In this document: one piece after another, positions 39,937 through 50,678 of the stretch
Layout: each line of letters opens with the position of its first letter
How positions within the stretch are numbered: the first letter of the stretch is position 1
Source: an uncultured SAR116 cluster alpha proteobacterium
GTDB lineage: Bacteria; Pseudomonadota; Alphaproteobacteria; Puniceispirillales; Marisalimonadaceae
NCBI GenBank assembly: GCA_902616615.1
Contig: CACMTN010000003.1
Span: 1 to 64,000, forward strand
DNA length: 64,000 nucleotides
Direction of reading: 5' to 3'
Translations under genes and position numbers: made by a program
Notes under the pieces: generated by a model
What the model was told of the DNA's origin: nothing
The model's input: the letters and a program-made list of their open reading frames with translations, nothing else
The model's database searches: none

Positions 39937-40281
39937 ATGCCTTCTTTAATTTTACATGTAGATGAAACCTTAGAAAATATTTTTGAAATTTCTGCAGTTA
40001 AAGCAATAGAAAAAAGCATAATAGATATTATGCAAGAAGAGTTAGAGGCTGAAAAAAACAACTGTCAAATTATATGGGTTAAGAGTAAAATTATTTGCTC
40101 AAATTATAAAATATTTGGTGAATTGAAGTTTAGAGATAAAGGGACTAGAAATATTGACAAAAGAGATAAATGTTTAAAAAGAATTGGTAAAATTTTACAA
40201 AATAAATTTAATGCCTTTATAAGACTTAGGGCATTCTCAATTCAAGATGCATCAATAACTGCACTAGATCTTGTAAATTAA
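39937..40281 (+). CDS. Hypothetical small protein, possibly tautomerase-like
   Basis: ATG at 39937 gives MPSLILHVDETLE... with Pro immediately after Met; family assignment tentative. Confidence 0.5.
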   Translation: MPSLILHVDETLENIFEISAVKAIEKSIIDIMQEELEAEKNNCQIIWVKSKIICSNYKIFGELKFRDKGTRNIDKRDKCLKRIGKILQNKFNAFIRLRAFSIQDASITALDLVN

Positions 40282-40318
40282 ATATGTATTTCAAGTGATA
40301 AAAATAGAAGGATCAGTA

Positions 40319-41110
40319 ATGAGTAAAAATATTGTATTAACAAGCGTAAATGAAAGAGGAATTGCTGAAGTTATTTTAAACCGTCCAGAAAGAAATAATG
40401 CATATAACGGAGATATGATTATTGAATTAATCAAAAGCTTTGAATCTTTATATAAAAATAATTCTGTAAGAATAGTGCTAATTAAAGGCAATGGAAAACA
40501 TTTTCAAGCAGGAGCTGACTTACAATGGCTTAAAGAAATTGGTAAACTTAGTCAAAAAGAAAATATAGAGGTTTCGAGAAAAACAGCTTCAGCGATTCAA
40601 GGTCTTACAAAGTTCCCTAAGCCAACAATAGCTTTGATCCATGGAGGATGCTTTGGAGGTGGAACTGGAATTGCCGCAGCAGCTGACATAGTAATAGCTA
40701 GTGAAGACGCTATTTTTTCTATTTCTGAAGCTAGATGGGGGGTAATGGCAGGAATAATAATACCTCATTTAAACGCCAGTATTGGCGTAAGAAACGTTAG
40801 AAGATATGCTCTTACATGTGAGCGTTTTAGCTCTAGTCAGGCCAAGGATATGGGTTTAGTTCACCAAGTTTGTAAAACGGGTGAGCTTGAAAATGCTGTT
40901 CAACCTGTTATTGAGGACTTGTTAATGTGCGCTCCAGATGCATTGGAAGCTACAAAAAGAAGAACTTTAATTGAAAGTGGTTTAATGTTGTCAGATGAAA
41001 AATTTGACGAACTTGTTTTTGAACATTCTCAAAAAAGGATGACTAATGAAGCAAAAGAGGGTCTAAATAGTTTTCTTGAGAAAAGAGCTGCATCTTGGTA
41101 TCAAAATTAA
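40319..41110 (+). CDS. Enoyl-CoA hydratase/isomerase family
   Basis: LNRPERNNAYN, FQAGADLQWL, HGGCFGGGTGIAAAADIVIASEDAIF; AGAAGGA upstream of ATG 40319. Confidence 0.93.
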   Translation: MSKNIVLTSVNERGIAEVILNRPERNNAYNGDMIIELIKSFESLYKNNSVRIVLIKGNGKHFQAGADLQWLKEIGKLSQKENIEVSRKTASAIQGLTKFPKPTIALIHGGCFGGGTGIAAAADIVIASEDAIFSISEARWGVMAGIIIPHLNASIGVRNVRRYALTCERFSSSQAKDMGLVHQVCKTGELENAVQPVIEDLLMCAPDALEATKRRTLIESGLMLSDEKFDELVFEHSQKRMTNEAKEGLNSFLEKRAASWYQN

Positions 41111-41126
41111 ATCATAGGATATATAA

Positions 41127-42482
41127 ATGCCTGCATTAGTTACAAATTCAAAAATATGGGGAGAAGTGTTTGGTACTAAAGAAATGCATTTCTTATTTTC
41201 TGATGAGAGTACTACACAACTTTATTTAGATGTAGAAGCGGCTTTAGCAAGATCACAATCAAAGTTGAATATTATACCAAAAGAAGCTGGAGAAAAAATA
41301 ACCCAAGCAGCAAAAGTAGATATAATTGATTGGAAGAAACTTGAAAAAAGGACATCTATAGTTGGATATCCAATTCTTCCACTAGTAGAACAACTAAGTG
41401 AAAAAGTTGAAGGCAACTTTGGACAATTTTGTCATTGGGGCGCTACAACACAAGATATTATGGACACAGCAGATATCCTTCAAATTAGAAAGGGTCTTGA
41501 ATTATTATCTAAAGACCTAAAGTCAATTTCAGATGCTTTAGAAAAAATTGTTGAATATCACATTAAAACACCGATGGCTGGTAGAACACATTTGCAACAT
41601 GCTTTACCTATATCTTTTGGGTACAAGGCATCTACTTGGTTATCTGGTATAGATAGGCATCACAAAAGACTGGAAGAAATAAAGAAACGTATTTTCAATG
41701 TTTCATTTTTTGGAGCAGCAGGAACACTTGCTTCTTTGGGAGAAGATAAAGGTCTTAAGACACAGTCAACTCTTGCAGAAGAATTAGATCTGAATGTACC
41801 TGACGTAAGTTGGCATTCTATTAGAGATAATTTTTGTGAAGTGACTGGTTGGCTTGCAATAGTCGCCGCATCGCTTGGTAAAATAGCTTATGATGTGATG
41901 TTAATGATGCAAACAGAAACACAAGAAGTGGCTGAACCATATCTTCACGGACGAGGTTCTTCTTCGACAATGCCTCAAAAAAGAAACCCCATTTCTTCTG
42001 AGATAATGCTGGCTTGTTCAAAACTATTAAGAGAACATCATTCTTCTATGCTAGATGCTATGGTCCTTGACCATGAAAGAGCTACAGGTCAATGGCATGT
42101 AGAATGGCATGTAATACCTAACGCCTTTTTGGTTGCTTCTTCATCTTTCAACTCAGCTAAATATCTTTTGGAAGGTTTAGAAGTATCACCTGAAAAAATG
42201 AAGGAAAACATTTATAAAACTAATGGGTTAATTGTTGCAGAGTCTGTTATGATGGCCCTCGCACCCAAAATGGGAAGACAAATTGCACACGATTTAGTTT
42301 ATGACTGTTGTAGGGAATCAATCAAAAACAACATATCATTCATAGATATATTATTAAAAAACAAAGAAATTTCTAAATTTTTTAATGAACAAGATTTGTT
42401 AAAAATGATAGATCCATCTAATTATTTAGGAGCAGCTCCTACTATGGCACAGAGACTTTTAGATAAAAGAAAGTTACCATAA
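41127..42482 (+). CDS. Fumarase/aspartase-superfamily lyase (PcaB/adenylosuccinate lyase-like)
   Basis: HWGATTQDIMDTA, GSSTMPQKRNPISSE, ERATGQWHVEW. Confidence 0.88.
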   Translation: MPALVTNSKIWGEVFGTKEMHFLFSDESTTQLYLDVEAALARSQSKLNIIPKEAGEKITQAAKVDIIDWKKLEKRTSIVGYPILPLVEQLSEKVEGNFGQFCHWGATTQDIMDTADILQIRKGLELLSKDLKSISDALEKIVEYHIKTPMAGRTHLQHALPISFGYKASTWLSGIDRHHKRLEEIKKRIFNVSFFGAAGTLASLGEDKGLKTQSTLAEELDLNVPDVSWHSIRDNFCEVTGWLAIVAASLGKIAYDVMLMMQTETQEVAEPYLHGRGSSSTMPQKRNPISSEIMLACSKLLREHHSSMLDAMVLDHERATGQWHVEWHVIPNAFLVASSSFNSAKYLLEGLEVSPEKMKENIYKTNGLIVAESVMMALAPKMGRQIAHDLVYDCCRESIKNNISFIDILLKNKEISKFFNEQDLLKMIDPSNYLGAAPTMAQRLLDKRKLP

Positions 42483-42486
42483 TATA

Positions 42487-42903
42487 ATGCAACAATTAAT
42501 GACAAAAGAAAGCCTTGATAAATTTTTAAATAAAGAATTTCCTCAAGTAAGCAAAAACTTCAAGATATTAAATGTAAGCAACCAGTCTTTTTCAATGCTA
42601 ATGTACATTACTGAAGAACATTTGAGACCAGGGGCAACAGTTTCAGGCCCAACAATGTTTTTATTGGCAGACGTAACTTTTTATTTAGCAACACTAAGCA
42701 TTATAGGACCAAAAAGTCTTACTGTTACAACCAATTGTTCAATAAATTTTTTAAGAAAACCAAATGAGAAAAATTTAACTAGTAAAGCCAGAATTTTAAA
42801 ATTAGGAAAAACTTTAAGTGTAGGCGATGTTTTAATTTATTCAGAAGATATTGACGAGCCTGTTGCCCACGCTTCACTTACATATTCTATTCCACAAAAA
42901 TAA
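42487..42903 (+). CDS. PaaI-like hotdog thioesterase
   Basis: RPGATVSGPTMFLLADVTFYLA; TTNCSINFLRKP. Confidence 0.85.
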   Translation: MQQLMTKESLDKFLNKEFPQVSKNFKILNVSNQSFSMLMYITEEHLRPGATVSGPTMFLLADVTFYLATLSIIGPKSLTVTTNCSINFLRKPNEKNLTSKARILKLGKTLSVGDVLIYSEDIDEPVAHASLTYSIPQK

Positions 42904-42905
42904 AT

Positions 42906-43730
42906 TCATATTCTATCTCTATGCCAATTTAAATGATCTGACATAAAGGTTGATATAAAATAATATGAATGATCATAATTTGGGTGCATTCTAAGTTTTA
43001 AATTAATATTTTTATCTTTACATGCATCATCTAATAGCCAAGGTCTTAACCCTTCTTTTAAAAAACTGTCCGCATCTCCTTGATCAACAAGAATTTCAGG
43101 AAAATGATAACCATTTTTAACTAACGCTACACTATCATACATTTGCCAATCACTTTGATTTAAACCAATATATTTTTTAAAGGCGTCACTAGACCAGCTT
43201 GCTGTCGATGGCTCGACAATTGGAGCAAATGCAGAACAACTTTTAAATTTCTTTGGGTTTCTTAAAGCCATTACAATAGCTCCGTGACCACCCATTGAGT
43301 GACCAAAAATACTTTGTCTAGACATATCAAAATCGAAATTATTTTCAATAATACTTGGAAGTTCTTCAACTATATAAGTGTACATATTATAGTTTTTGTC
43401 ATAGGGCGATTCTGTTGCATCTAAATAAAAACCAGCCCCACTACCAAATTGCCAATTATCTTTTTCGTCGGGTATATTTTCGCCCCTAGGACTTGTGTCA
43501 GGACAAACGATTGCTATGCCTAATTCAGCTGCTTTTTTTCTATACTCTCCTTTTTCCATTACGTTTAAGTGACTGCAAGTCAAACCAGATAGATACCACA
43601 AGACTGGAGGATTTTTTATCTTTGGAGGGATGAAAACCGCAAAAGTCATTTCACAATTATTAACAAGAGACTGATGACTACAGACTAATTGTTTACCCTC
43701 AAATGAAAATACTTCAGATATATTTTTCAT
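42906..43730 (-). CDS. S-formylglutathione hydrolase
   Basis: LSGLTCSHLNVMEKG, GHSMGGHGAIVMALRNP; adjacent to glutathione-dependent formaldehyde dehydrogenase. Confidence 0.94.
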   Translation of the reverse strand: MKNISEVFSFEGKQLVCSHQSLVNNCEMTFAVFIPPKIKNPPVLWYLSGLTCSHLNVMEKGEYRKKAAELGIAIVCPDTSPRGENIPDEKDNWQFGSGAGFYLDATESPYDKNYNMYTYIVEELPSIIENNFDFDMSRQSIFGHSMGGHGAIVMALRNPKKFKSCSAFAPIVEPSTASWSSDAFKKYIGLNQSDWQMYDSVALVKNGYHFPEILVDQGDADSFLKEGLRPWLLDDACKDKNINLKLRMHPNYDHSYYFISTFMSDHLNWHRDRI

Positions 43731-44839
43731 TAAAAAACTACGACTGATCTTATTGATTCACCAGCATGCATCAAATCAAAGCCTCTGTTAATATCTTCTA
43801 ATTTTAAATTATGAGTAATCATTGGATCAATATCAATTTTGCCTTGAAGATACCACTCCACAATTTTAGGAACGTCGGTTCTTCCTCTTGCTCCCCCAAA
43901 AGCTGTACCTTTCCAGCTTCTACCTGTAACTAGTTGGAAAGGTCTAGTTTTAATTTCTTGCCCTGCTCCAGCAACCCCAATTATTATACTTTCTCCCCAG
44001 CCTTTATGTGCGCACTCTAAAGCTTGTCTCATTACATTCACATTCCCAATACATTCAAAAGAGTAGTCTGCACCACCACCTGTAAGATCAACCAAGTAAT
44101 TAACCAAATCACCGCTAATCTCTGATGGATTTACAAAATGTGTCATACCAAACTTTTTTCCCCAAGATTCTTTTTTGTTATTCATGTCGACACCAACAAT
44201 CATGTTTGCTCCTATCATTCTCAAGCCTTGAATGACGTTGAGCCCAATTCCGCCTAAACCAAAAACCACTGCGTTACAACCTGCAGTTGCCTTTGCTGTA
44301 TTGATAACGGCTCCAATACCTGTAGTTACACCGCATCCGATATAACAAATTTTATCAAAGGGAGCTTTTTTATTTACTTTAGCAAGCGCAATTTCAGGAA
44401 CTACAGTGTAATTTGAAAAAGTAGATGTTCCCATATAATGCAATATGGGTTTCTTATTTATCGAAAATCTACTAGTGCCATCAGGCATTACTCCCTTACC
44501 TTGGGTAACTCTTATAGCCTGACATAAATTAGTTTTCGGATGCAAACAATACTCACACTCTCTGCATTCCGGTGTATAAAGAGGAATTACATGATCACCT
44601 TCTTTAAGAGATGTTACGCCTTTACCCACTTCTCTTACAACTCCTGCTCCTTCGTGCCCTAATATTGCTGGGAAAAGTCCTTCAGGATCATCCCCAGAAA
44701 GTGTGAACTCATCAGTGTGGCATATGCCTGTTGCTTTTATTTCTACTAGAACTTCTCCGGAACGAGGCCCTTCTAAATCCACATCCATAATTTCAAGCGG
44801 TTTTCCCGCCTCTACAGCAACTGCAGCTCTAGTTTTCAT
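43730..44839 (-). CDS. S-(hydroxymethyl)glutathione dehydrogenase / class III alcohol dehydrogenase
   Basis: [52 protein letters not shown] upstream of ATG 44839. Confidence 0.96.
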   Translation of the reverse strand: MKTRAAVAVEAGKPLEIMDVDLEGPRSGEVLVEIKATGICHTDEFTLSGDDPEGLFPAILGHEGAGVVREVGKGVTSLKEGDHVIPLYTPECRECEYCLHPKTNLCQAIRVTQGKGVMPDGTSRFSINKKPILHYMGTSTFSNYTVVPEIALAKVNKKAPFDKICYIGCGVTTGIGAVINTAKATAGCNAVVFGLGGIGLNVIQGLRMIGANMIVGVDMNNKKESWGKKFGMTHFVNPSEISGDLVNYLVDLTGGGADYSFECIGNVNVMRQALECAHKGWGESIIIGVAGAGQEIKTRPFQLVTGRSWKGTAFGGARGRTDVPKIVEWYLQGKIDIDPMITHNLKLEDINRGFDLMHAGESIRSVVVF

Positions 44840-44960
44840 TGTGTCCCCCAAACAATAATTTTCTTAAATGTAAAATTTATTATGATTTAATATCCATGAC
44901 TTGCAAGATTTTTTAGTATATAAATTAGTTTTCAAGGATTTAGATATTAGGAGCATCTCT

Positions 44961-45770
44961 ATGAGTTTTGTTGAAACTGAAATTAATGGCCAAATAATTA
45001 CTATCAGATTAAATCGTCCAGAAAGATTAAATGCTTTAAGCACTGTTATTAGAAAAGGTATGGCAGAAGCGTTCAATAGATATCATGAGGATAAAGATTT
45101 AGAAGTAGCAATTTTGACAGGAACTGGAAGAGGGTTTTGTGCAGGCGAAGATATGAAAGAGTCTATTGACAGAGGCATCCCAGGATCCCCAAAAGAATTT
45201 GTAGAAGAAAACTTAATTGACCCATTTCAGACAGGTGCTCTTCAAAAGCCAGTCATAGCAGCAGTAAATGGATATGCAATGGGTGGTGGATTTATGTTAG
45301 TTGAGAGAACAGATCTTAGGATTGCTGTAAAAGAAGCAATTTTTGAAATGTCAGAAGCAAAAAGATGGCTTCTTGGCGGTTATAATCATGGACATTATGG
45401 CAACCTCCCACATCCCGTTGCAACTGAAATGGCTTTTGGATATAGAATTTCTGCTGAAAGGATGCATCAAGTTGGTTTCATTAATCGTTTAGTGGAAGCT
45501 AAAGATCTTATGAGTGAGGCTTATTCAATGGCAGAACATCTGCTATCACTCCCTCCTGCTGCAAGAGTAAACACACTTTATATGATGAAGCATATGGCAC
45601 CAAAAATAAATCCTAATATTGCAGACCTTGCTGAAAAGCTACATCTTCACGGCGACACTGAGGATAGAATGGAAAGTAGAAGAGCCTTTGCAGAAAAAAG
45701 AAAACCAAATTTCAAAGGTTGGCTTAACCCAGAAGATAGATATAATATGCCGAAATTAGAGGAAAATTAG
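44961..45770 (+). CDS. Enoyl-CoA hydratase/isomerase family
   Basis: RLNRPERLNALS, GRGFCAGEDMKE, AVNGYAMGGGFMLVERTDLRIA; RBS-like AGGAG before ATG 44961. Confidence 0.93.
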   Translation: MSFVETEINGQIITIRLNRPERLNALSTVIRKGMAEAFNRYHEDKDLEVAILTGTGRGFCAGEDMKESIDRGIPGSPKEFVEENLIDPFQTGALQKPVIAAVNGYAMGGGFMLVERTDLRIAVKEAIFEMSEAKRWLLGGYNHGHYGNLPHPVATEMAFGYRISAERMHQVGFINRLVEAKDLMSEAYSMAEHLLSLPPAARVNTLYMMKHMAPKINPNIADLAEKLHLHGDTEDRMESRRAFAEKRKPNFKGWLNPEDRYNMPKLEEN

Positions 45771-45778
45771 AGGTCAAA

Positions 45779-46990
45779 ATGAGTGAAATAAATGGAGCTC
45801 TTTCTGGGTTAAAAATAGTTGCATGTTCAACAGCACAAGCTGGAACTGTTCCCTACATGTTAATGGCAGATCTTGGTGCTGAAGTAATTAAAATTGAAAC
45901 GCCAGGTAAAGGTGATAACAATCGTAACTCAGGTTTTTTGGAAGGAGAGATTGGATCATTTTTTGAGACTAATAACAGAGGAGTTAAAAGTTTAACTCTC
46001 AATCTTAAATCAGAAAAAGGACAAAAAATACTTCATAGTTTAATAAACGATGCTGATGTGTTTGGTCAAAATTTTAGACCAGGCGTTGCTGAAAAACTTA
46101 ATTTTGATTATGATACTCTTAGCAAAATTAATCCTAAAATAGTTTACGCTTCTGTTTCTGCTTATGGGCCTGATGCCCCAGACGGACACTTACCAGGAAC
46201 CGACGCAGTAGGACAAGCTTTAAGTGGAATAGCTGAAGCATATTCAATTCCTGGAAATAATTTAAGAACAGGAGTAGCCTCAGTTGCAGATGAAAGTTGT
46301 GCAATACTAACTTTTGGAGGAATTTTAGCGGCATATATAAATGCTCAAAAAACAGGAAAAGGTCAAAAGTTAGAAACTTCTTTAGTTGGGAGTGCTTTCA
46401 GACTTCTTGGTTGGACTATGACTACAGCAATGTGGAGTAACAGGCCACCAATTACTGGAGCTAGAATTAATGGAACAAGAGAAAGGCCGGGTATTGCAGC
46501 ATGTTTTAACGATATTAATGGTAAGCCTTTCGCACTCCAGCTTGATCCAGATGACTGGCGAGAAGCAATGAAAGCTCTTAACTTTTTTGATGTTTTGACA
46601 GAAAATGGTCTCATTGATCTTGGTTTAGCGTTTGAATCTGAAAAAAAGAAAACTGAAATTTTGGATAAACTTGCTGAATTATTCTCAACTGATACCAGAG
46701 ATAATTGGATATCAATATTAAGAAAGGCTGATATGATATCTACACACGTTAATACTATGCTTGAAGCATCTGATGATCCGAATATTAAAGAAAATAATTA
46801 TGTAACTGAAGTTTGGTACCCAGAATTAAACAAAAATATGAAAGTACACGGTACTCCTTGGAAATTTTCCAAAACACCTGCTAACATAAAAAGAGCACCT
46901 AAACTCGGTGAACACAATACTGAGATATTGTCTGGTCTAGGCTATACTAAAGATGAAATTGAAGGTTTTAAAGACGACAAGATTATTTAA
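45779..46990 (+). CDS. CaiB/BaiF family CoA-transferase (copy C)
   Basis: LADLGAEVIKIETPGKGDNNRNSGF-like motif; KSLTLNLKSEKGQ. Confidence 0.93.
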   Translation: MSEINGALSGLKIVACSTAQAGTVPYMLMADLGAEVIKIETPGKGDNNRNSGFLEGEIGSFFETNNRGVKSLTLNLKSEKGQKILHSLINDADVFGQNFRPGVAEKLNFDYDTLSKINPKIVYASVSAYGPDAPDGHLPGTDAVGQALSGIAEAYSIPGNNLRTGVASVADESCAILTFGGILAAYINAQKTGKGQKLETSLVGSAFRLLGWTMTTAMWSNRPPITGARINGTRERPGIAACFNDINGKPFALQLDPDDWREAMKALNFFDVLTENGLIDLGLAFESEKKKTEILDKLAELFSTDTRDNWISILRKADMISTHVNTMLEASDDPNIKENNYVTEVWYPELNKNMKVHGTPWKFSKTPANIKRAPKLGEHNTEILSGLGYTKDEIEGFKDDKII

Positions 46991-47513
46991 TTTCCCTCAT
47001 TTCCTTGGCAAACTTTTTGAAATTTGCTACGTAATGCTTTGAAGATCTCGTAATATTATCAATCATCTCTTGACTTAGTTCTCTTACAGCTTTAGCAGGA
47101 GAACCAACAATTAACCAACCATCAGGAAATTCTTTATTTTCAGTAACGAGTGCACCAGCACCTACTAAACAATTATTACCTATTTTAGCATTATTAAGAA
47201 TTGTTGCACCCATCCCAATTAAGGAATTATTACCTATAGTACAACCGTGTATAATTGCATTGTGCCCTATGGTGCAATTGTTGCCAATAGTTACAGGACA
47301 ATCTGGATCTACATGAATGATAGTATTTTCTTGTATATTTGATTCTTCACCGATCTTAATTACATCATTATCACCTCTTAAGACTGATCCAAACCATATC
47401 CCAACATCTTTTTCTAAAACAACATTCCCTATAACATGTGCATCTGGCGCAACCCAATATAAGTCATTATCAGGTAATTGAGGTTTTTTTTTTCCTAAAC
47501 TATAAATCGGCAT
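46983..47513 (-). CDS. Gamma-carbonic anhydrase-like hexapeptide protein
   Basis: VVLEKDVGIWFGSVLRGDNDVIKIGEESNIQENTIIHVD. Confidence 0.92.
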   Translation of the reverse strand: MPIYSLGKKKPQLPDNDLYWVAPDAHVIGNVVLEKDVGIWFGSVLRGDNDVIKIGEESNIQENTIIHVDPDCPVTIGNNCTIGHNAIIHGCTIGNNSLIGMGATILNNAKIGNNCLVGAGALVTENKEFPDGWLIVGSPAKAVRELSQEMIDNITRSSKHYVANFKKFAKEMREIK

Positions 47514-47607
47514 TTGCTCTCCTTTAAAAGAAATTATTATAAATTTATATTATATAATTTTTTCTTATTGTTAATATATTTATTACTATAACTATGAGGA
47601 TATCTTT

Positions 47608-48702
47608 ATGATTGATAGAAGTAATACTATTTCTAAAATTACAATTTATAGACTAGATGTACCTCTAATAAAGCCATATAAATTATCCTATAATACTTTC
47701 TATTCTTTCGAGCCATTGTTAATTCATATTATAGATGATGAAGGAAATGAGGGATGGGGTGAACAGCACATCTCTCCAGGCTCCAGTAGTGAAACAAGAG
47801 ACGGTGGATGGACATTTGCCAGAGTCATATCAAAATTAATTTTAAATAAAAAATTATACGAAGCAAAAGAAATCATTTTATCTAATTCCTCTATAAGTAT
47901 TGTTGCTTCAAGTGCAATTTATACAGCAATCGAGATGCTAGAAAAAAATGACGTTTTAAATAATAAGAGTTCTCTGAAACTTAAATTATTAACCTCATTT
48001 AATGCAGAGGAAGAATCTGAAATAAAAGATGAATTGGACAAAGTAACTGAACAAGGATTTACAACAATAAAAATTAAAGTTGGAAAGGACATTAATGCCG
48101 ATATTAAAAAGATAAATAATATACAAACTCATTTAAATGGTAGAGCCACTCTAAGAATAGATGCTAATAGGGGATACTCCAAAAAAGACGGTTGTAAATT
48201 TGTACAAGGATTAAAGCCTGATTTCATAGAATTATTCGAACAGCCTTGTGATGCTAATGATTGGGATGCAAATGCTGCTGTGGCTAAACTATCATACATA
48301 CCAATTATGTTGGACGAACCTATTTGTAGCATCAAGGACATAAAAAAGGCTTCTCGCATTGAAGGAGTAGGATTATGCAAACTTAAATTAAAACGATTTT
48401 TATCCATTACAAGATTAAAAGAAGCCATTAAATTTGCGCATGAATTAGGTTTAAAAATTGTACTTGGTGACGGACTAGGTACTGAAATTAATTGTTGGAT
48501 GGAAGCTAGAATTGCGAACAGCTTAATTGATAATGCTGGAGAATATAACGGTTTTTTAAAAATTGATCCAAAAGCAAGAATTTTATTAAACCCACTAAAA
48601 TTTAAGAAAGGTTTTCTGATGGTTTCTGAGAATTGGAAACTTGAAATTGACAGAGATAAATTAGAAAAATACAGTATTAATAAAGAGGAAATTTACAAAT
48701 AA
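47608..48702 (+). CDS. Mandelate racemase/muconate lactonizing enzyme family (enolase superfamily)
   Basis: TIKIKVGKD, LRIDANRGYS, FIELFEQPCD, IMLDEPICS. Confidence 0.92.
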   Translation: MIDRSNTISKITIYRLDVPLIKPYKLSYNTFYSFEPLLIHIIDDEGNEGWGEQHISPGSSSETRDGGWTFARVISKLILNKKLYEAKEIILSNSSISIVASSAIYTAIEMLEKNDVLNNKSSLKLKLLTSFNAEEESEIKDELDKVTEQGFTTIKIKVGKDINADIKKINNIQTHLNGRATLRIDANRGYSKKDGCKFVQGLKPDFIELFEQPCDANDWDANAAVAKLSYIPIMLDEPICSIKDIKKASRIEGVGLCKLKLKRFLSITRLKEAIKFAHELGLKIVLGDGLGTEINCWMEARIANSLIDNAGEYNGFLKIDPKARILLNPLKFKKGFLMVSENWKLEIDRDKLEKYSINKEEIYK

Positions 48703-48722
48703 ATTAAATAGGAAAATAAGTA

Positions 48723-49577
48723 ATGAAATTAATTAATAGTGTTAAGAGCTTGGGTGGTGAGATTGTAGGTTTAGATTTAAGCAATAAATTAACTCAGGAT
48801 CAAATTAGTTTCATAAATCAATCTTGGGATGAAAGACTTGTATTAGTATTTAAAAAACAAAACTTAGATGATCATAAATTAATAAATTTTAGTGAATATT
48901 TTGGTGATCTTGACCCTCCCGGCCCTAATCCGTATGGCATAACATTTTTACCAGACTTTCCTGAAATTAATGTAATTTCAAACGTTAAAAATGAAAAAGG
49001 TACTCCTATAGGTAATTTAGGAGATGGGGAAGCAGTGTGGCATGCAGATATGACTTACCTACAACTACCTCCTAAGGCTGGAATTTTATATGCTCTTGAG
49101 GTGCCTGAAAATCAAGGTAATACTCACTTTGCAAATATGGGACTAGCATACAGTGAATTACCAAGCAGACTAAAGAACAAAATTGATGGTAAAATCTTGA
49201 TACATGATTCTGCTCATAATAGTGCTGGAATGCTTAGAAAAGGGTATTCAGAAGTAGATAACCCATCTGACACTCCAGGAGCAAGACATCCCATGGTTAT
49301 CACAGATAAAAATACTAATAAGAAACTACTATTTCTTGGACGAAGACCGCACGCATATATAATTGGTTTAGAACTTGAGGAAAGTGAAAATTTATTGAAT
49401 GAAATTTGGGAACACGCAACACAAGAAAAATTCACTTGGACTCAACAATGGCAAAAAGGAGATTTATTGATGTGGAAAAATTTAAATGTGCTTCACAAAA
49501 GAGATGCTTTTGATCCTAATACAAGAAGAATAATGCACCGAACACAAATAAAAGGAGAAATGAAAATTACAGCGTAG
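48723..49577 (+). CDS. TauD/TfdA family alpha-ketoglutarate-dependent dioxygenase
   Basis: HADMTYLQLPPKAGILYALEVPENQGNTHFANM; C-terminal His/Arg region NVLHKRDAFDPNTRRIMHRTQIKG. Confidence 0.93.
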   Translation: MKLINSVKSLGGEIVGLDLSNKLTQDQISFINQSWDERLVLVFKKQNLDDHKLINFSEYFGDLDPPGPNPYGITFLPDFPEINVISNVKNEKGTPIGNLGDGEAVWHADMTYLQLPPKAGILYALEVPENQGNTHFANMGLAYSELPSRLKNKIDGKILIHDSAHNSAGMLRKGYSEVDNPSDTPGARHPMVITDKNTNKKLLFLGRRPHAYIIGLELEESENLLNEIWEHATQEKFTWTQQWQKGDLLMWKNLNVLHKRDAFDPNTRRIMHRTQIKGEMKITA

Positions 49578-49658
49578 TTTATTTAAATAATCTTAAGACT
49601 CTTATTGATTTATGAAAAAATCAATTGCAGAATATAATATGATTAACCGGAGGAAAAT

Positions 49659-50654
49659 ATGAAAAAACTTAAAAATTCTTTTAGAAGAAGTATTGTAAAA
49701 GCTAGTTTAGGTTTTGTTGCTATAGCAGGAATAAGTACAGTTGGTTTAGTTTCTATTGCTAGTGCAGACAAATATCCTAGTAAACCAATAGAATTAGTAA
49801 TCCATGCAAAATATGGTGGTGGTACAGATACAACTGCTAGAATGGTCTCAATTAGAACAAGAAGAAATTTAAAAACTGACATTTCTATTGTTGCCAAGCG
49901 AGGAGGTTCTGGAGCTAAGGCACAAAACTATGTTTTAACTAAACCTGCTGATGGTTATACAATTATGGCATTAACACAATCTCATCTTTATACTATGGCA
50001 AGAGGAAAGTCTAATATGAAGATTGACGATATAGTTGGCGTTGCTAGAGCAATGGATGATCCAACTTTTATCACAGTATCTGGAAAAGGAAAATTTAATA
50101 CGTTAGAAGAACTTGTTGCTGCTTCAAAGAAAGCGCCATTAAACTGGGGAGTTGCTCAAATTGGAGGAACTGAACATATAGGTTTAGCCCAGTTTGCAAA
50201 AGAAGCAGGCATTAAATTTAAAGTCGTTCCATTTGGTTCAGGTGCTCAAATGGTGCAAGCACTTATGGCAGGTAAAATAGACGCAACTTTACCGAATGTG
50301 AGTGAGGCTGCTAATCAAGTAGCTGATGGTAGTTTTAAAGCTCTTGCTGTTATGGCTGAAGATAGACTTAAAGATTATCCAAATGTTCCAACAACTTTTG
50401 AAAAAGGAATAAAGGCAAAATGTTCAACGACTAGAGGTTATGCCGTATTAGCCTCTACACCTCAACCAATTATAGATCAAATATCAAAGGCTATGGTTAA
50501 GGCAATGAAACATGATGTTTTTGCATCTTATCTTGCTGGAGCTGGACTAACAGTTGAAGGTAGCGTTGCCGGAACAAAAGTATGGGACAAACAACTTAAA
50601 GCTGAATATAAAGTTGCAGCATCAGCACTTAAAGATCTTGGTTTAATAAAATAA
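49659..50654 (+). CDS. Tripartite tricarboxylate transporter substrate-binding protein (TctC/Bug family)
   Basis: Signal peptide then YPSKPIELVIHAKYGGGTDTTAR; GGTEHI; followed by TctB and TctA. Confidence 0.93.
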   Translation: MKKLKNSFRRSIVKASLGFVAIAGISTVGLVSIASADKYPSKPIELVIHAKYGGGTDTTARMVSIRTRRNLKTDISIVAKRGGSGAKAQNYVLTKPADGYTIMALTQSHLYTMARGKSNMKIDDIVGVARAMDDPTFITVSGKGKFNTLEELVAASKKAPLNWGVAQIGGTEHIGLAQFAKEAGIKFKVVPFGSGAQMVQALMAGKIDATLPNVSEAANQVADGSFKALAVMAEDRLKDYPNVPTTFEKGIKAKCSTTRGYAVLASTPQPIIDQISKAMVKAMKHDVFASYLAGAGLTVEGSVAGTKVWDKQLKAEYKVAASALKDLGLIK

Positions 50655-50678
50655 TATTTAATCAAAGGTTTTTTAAAA

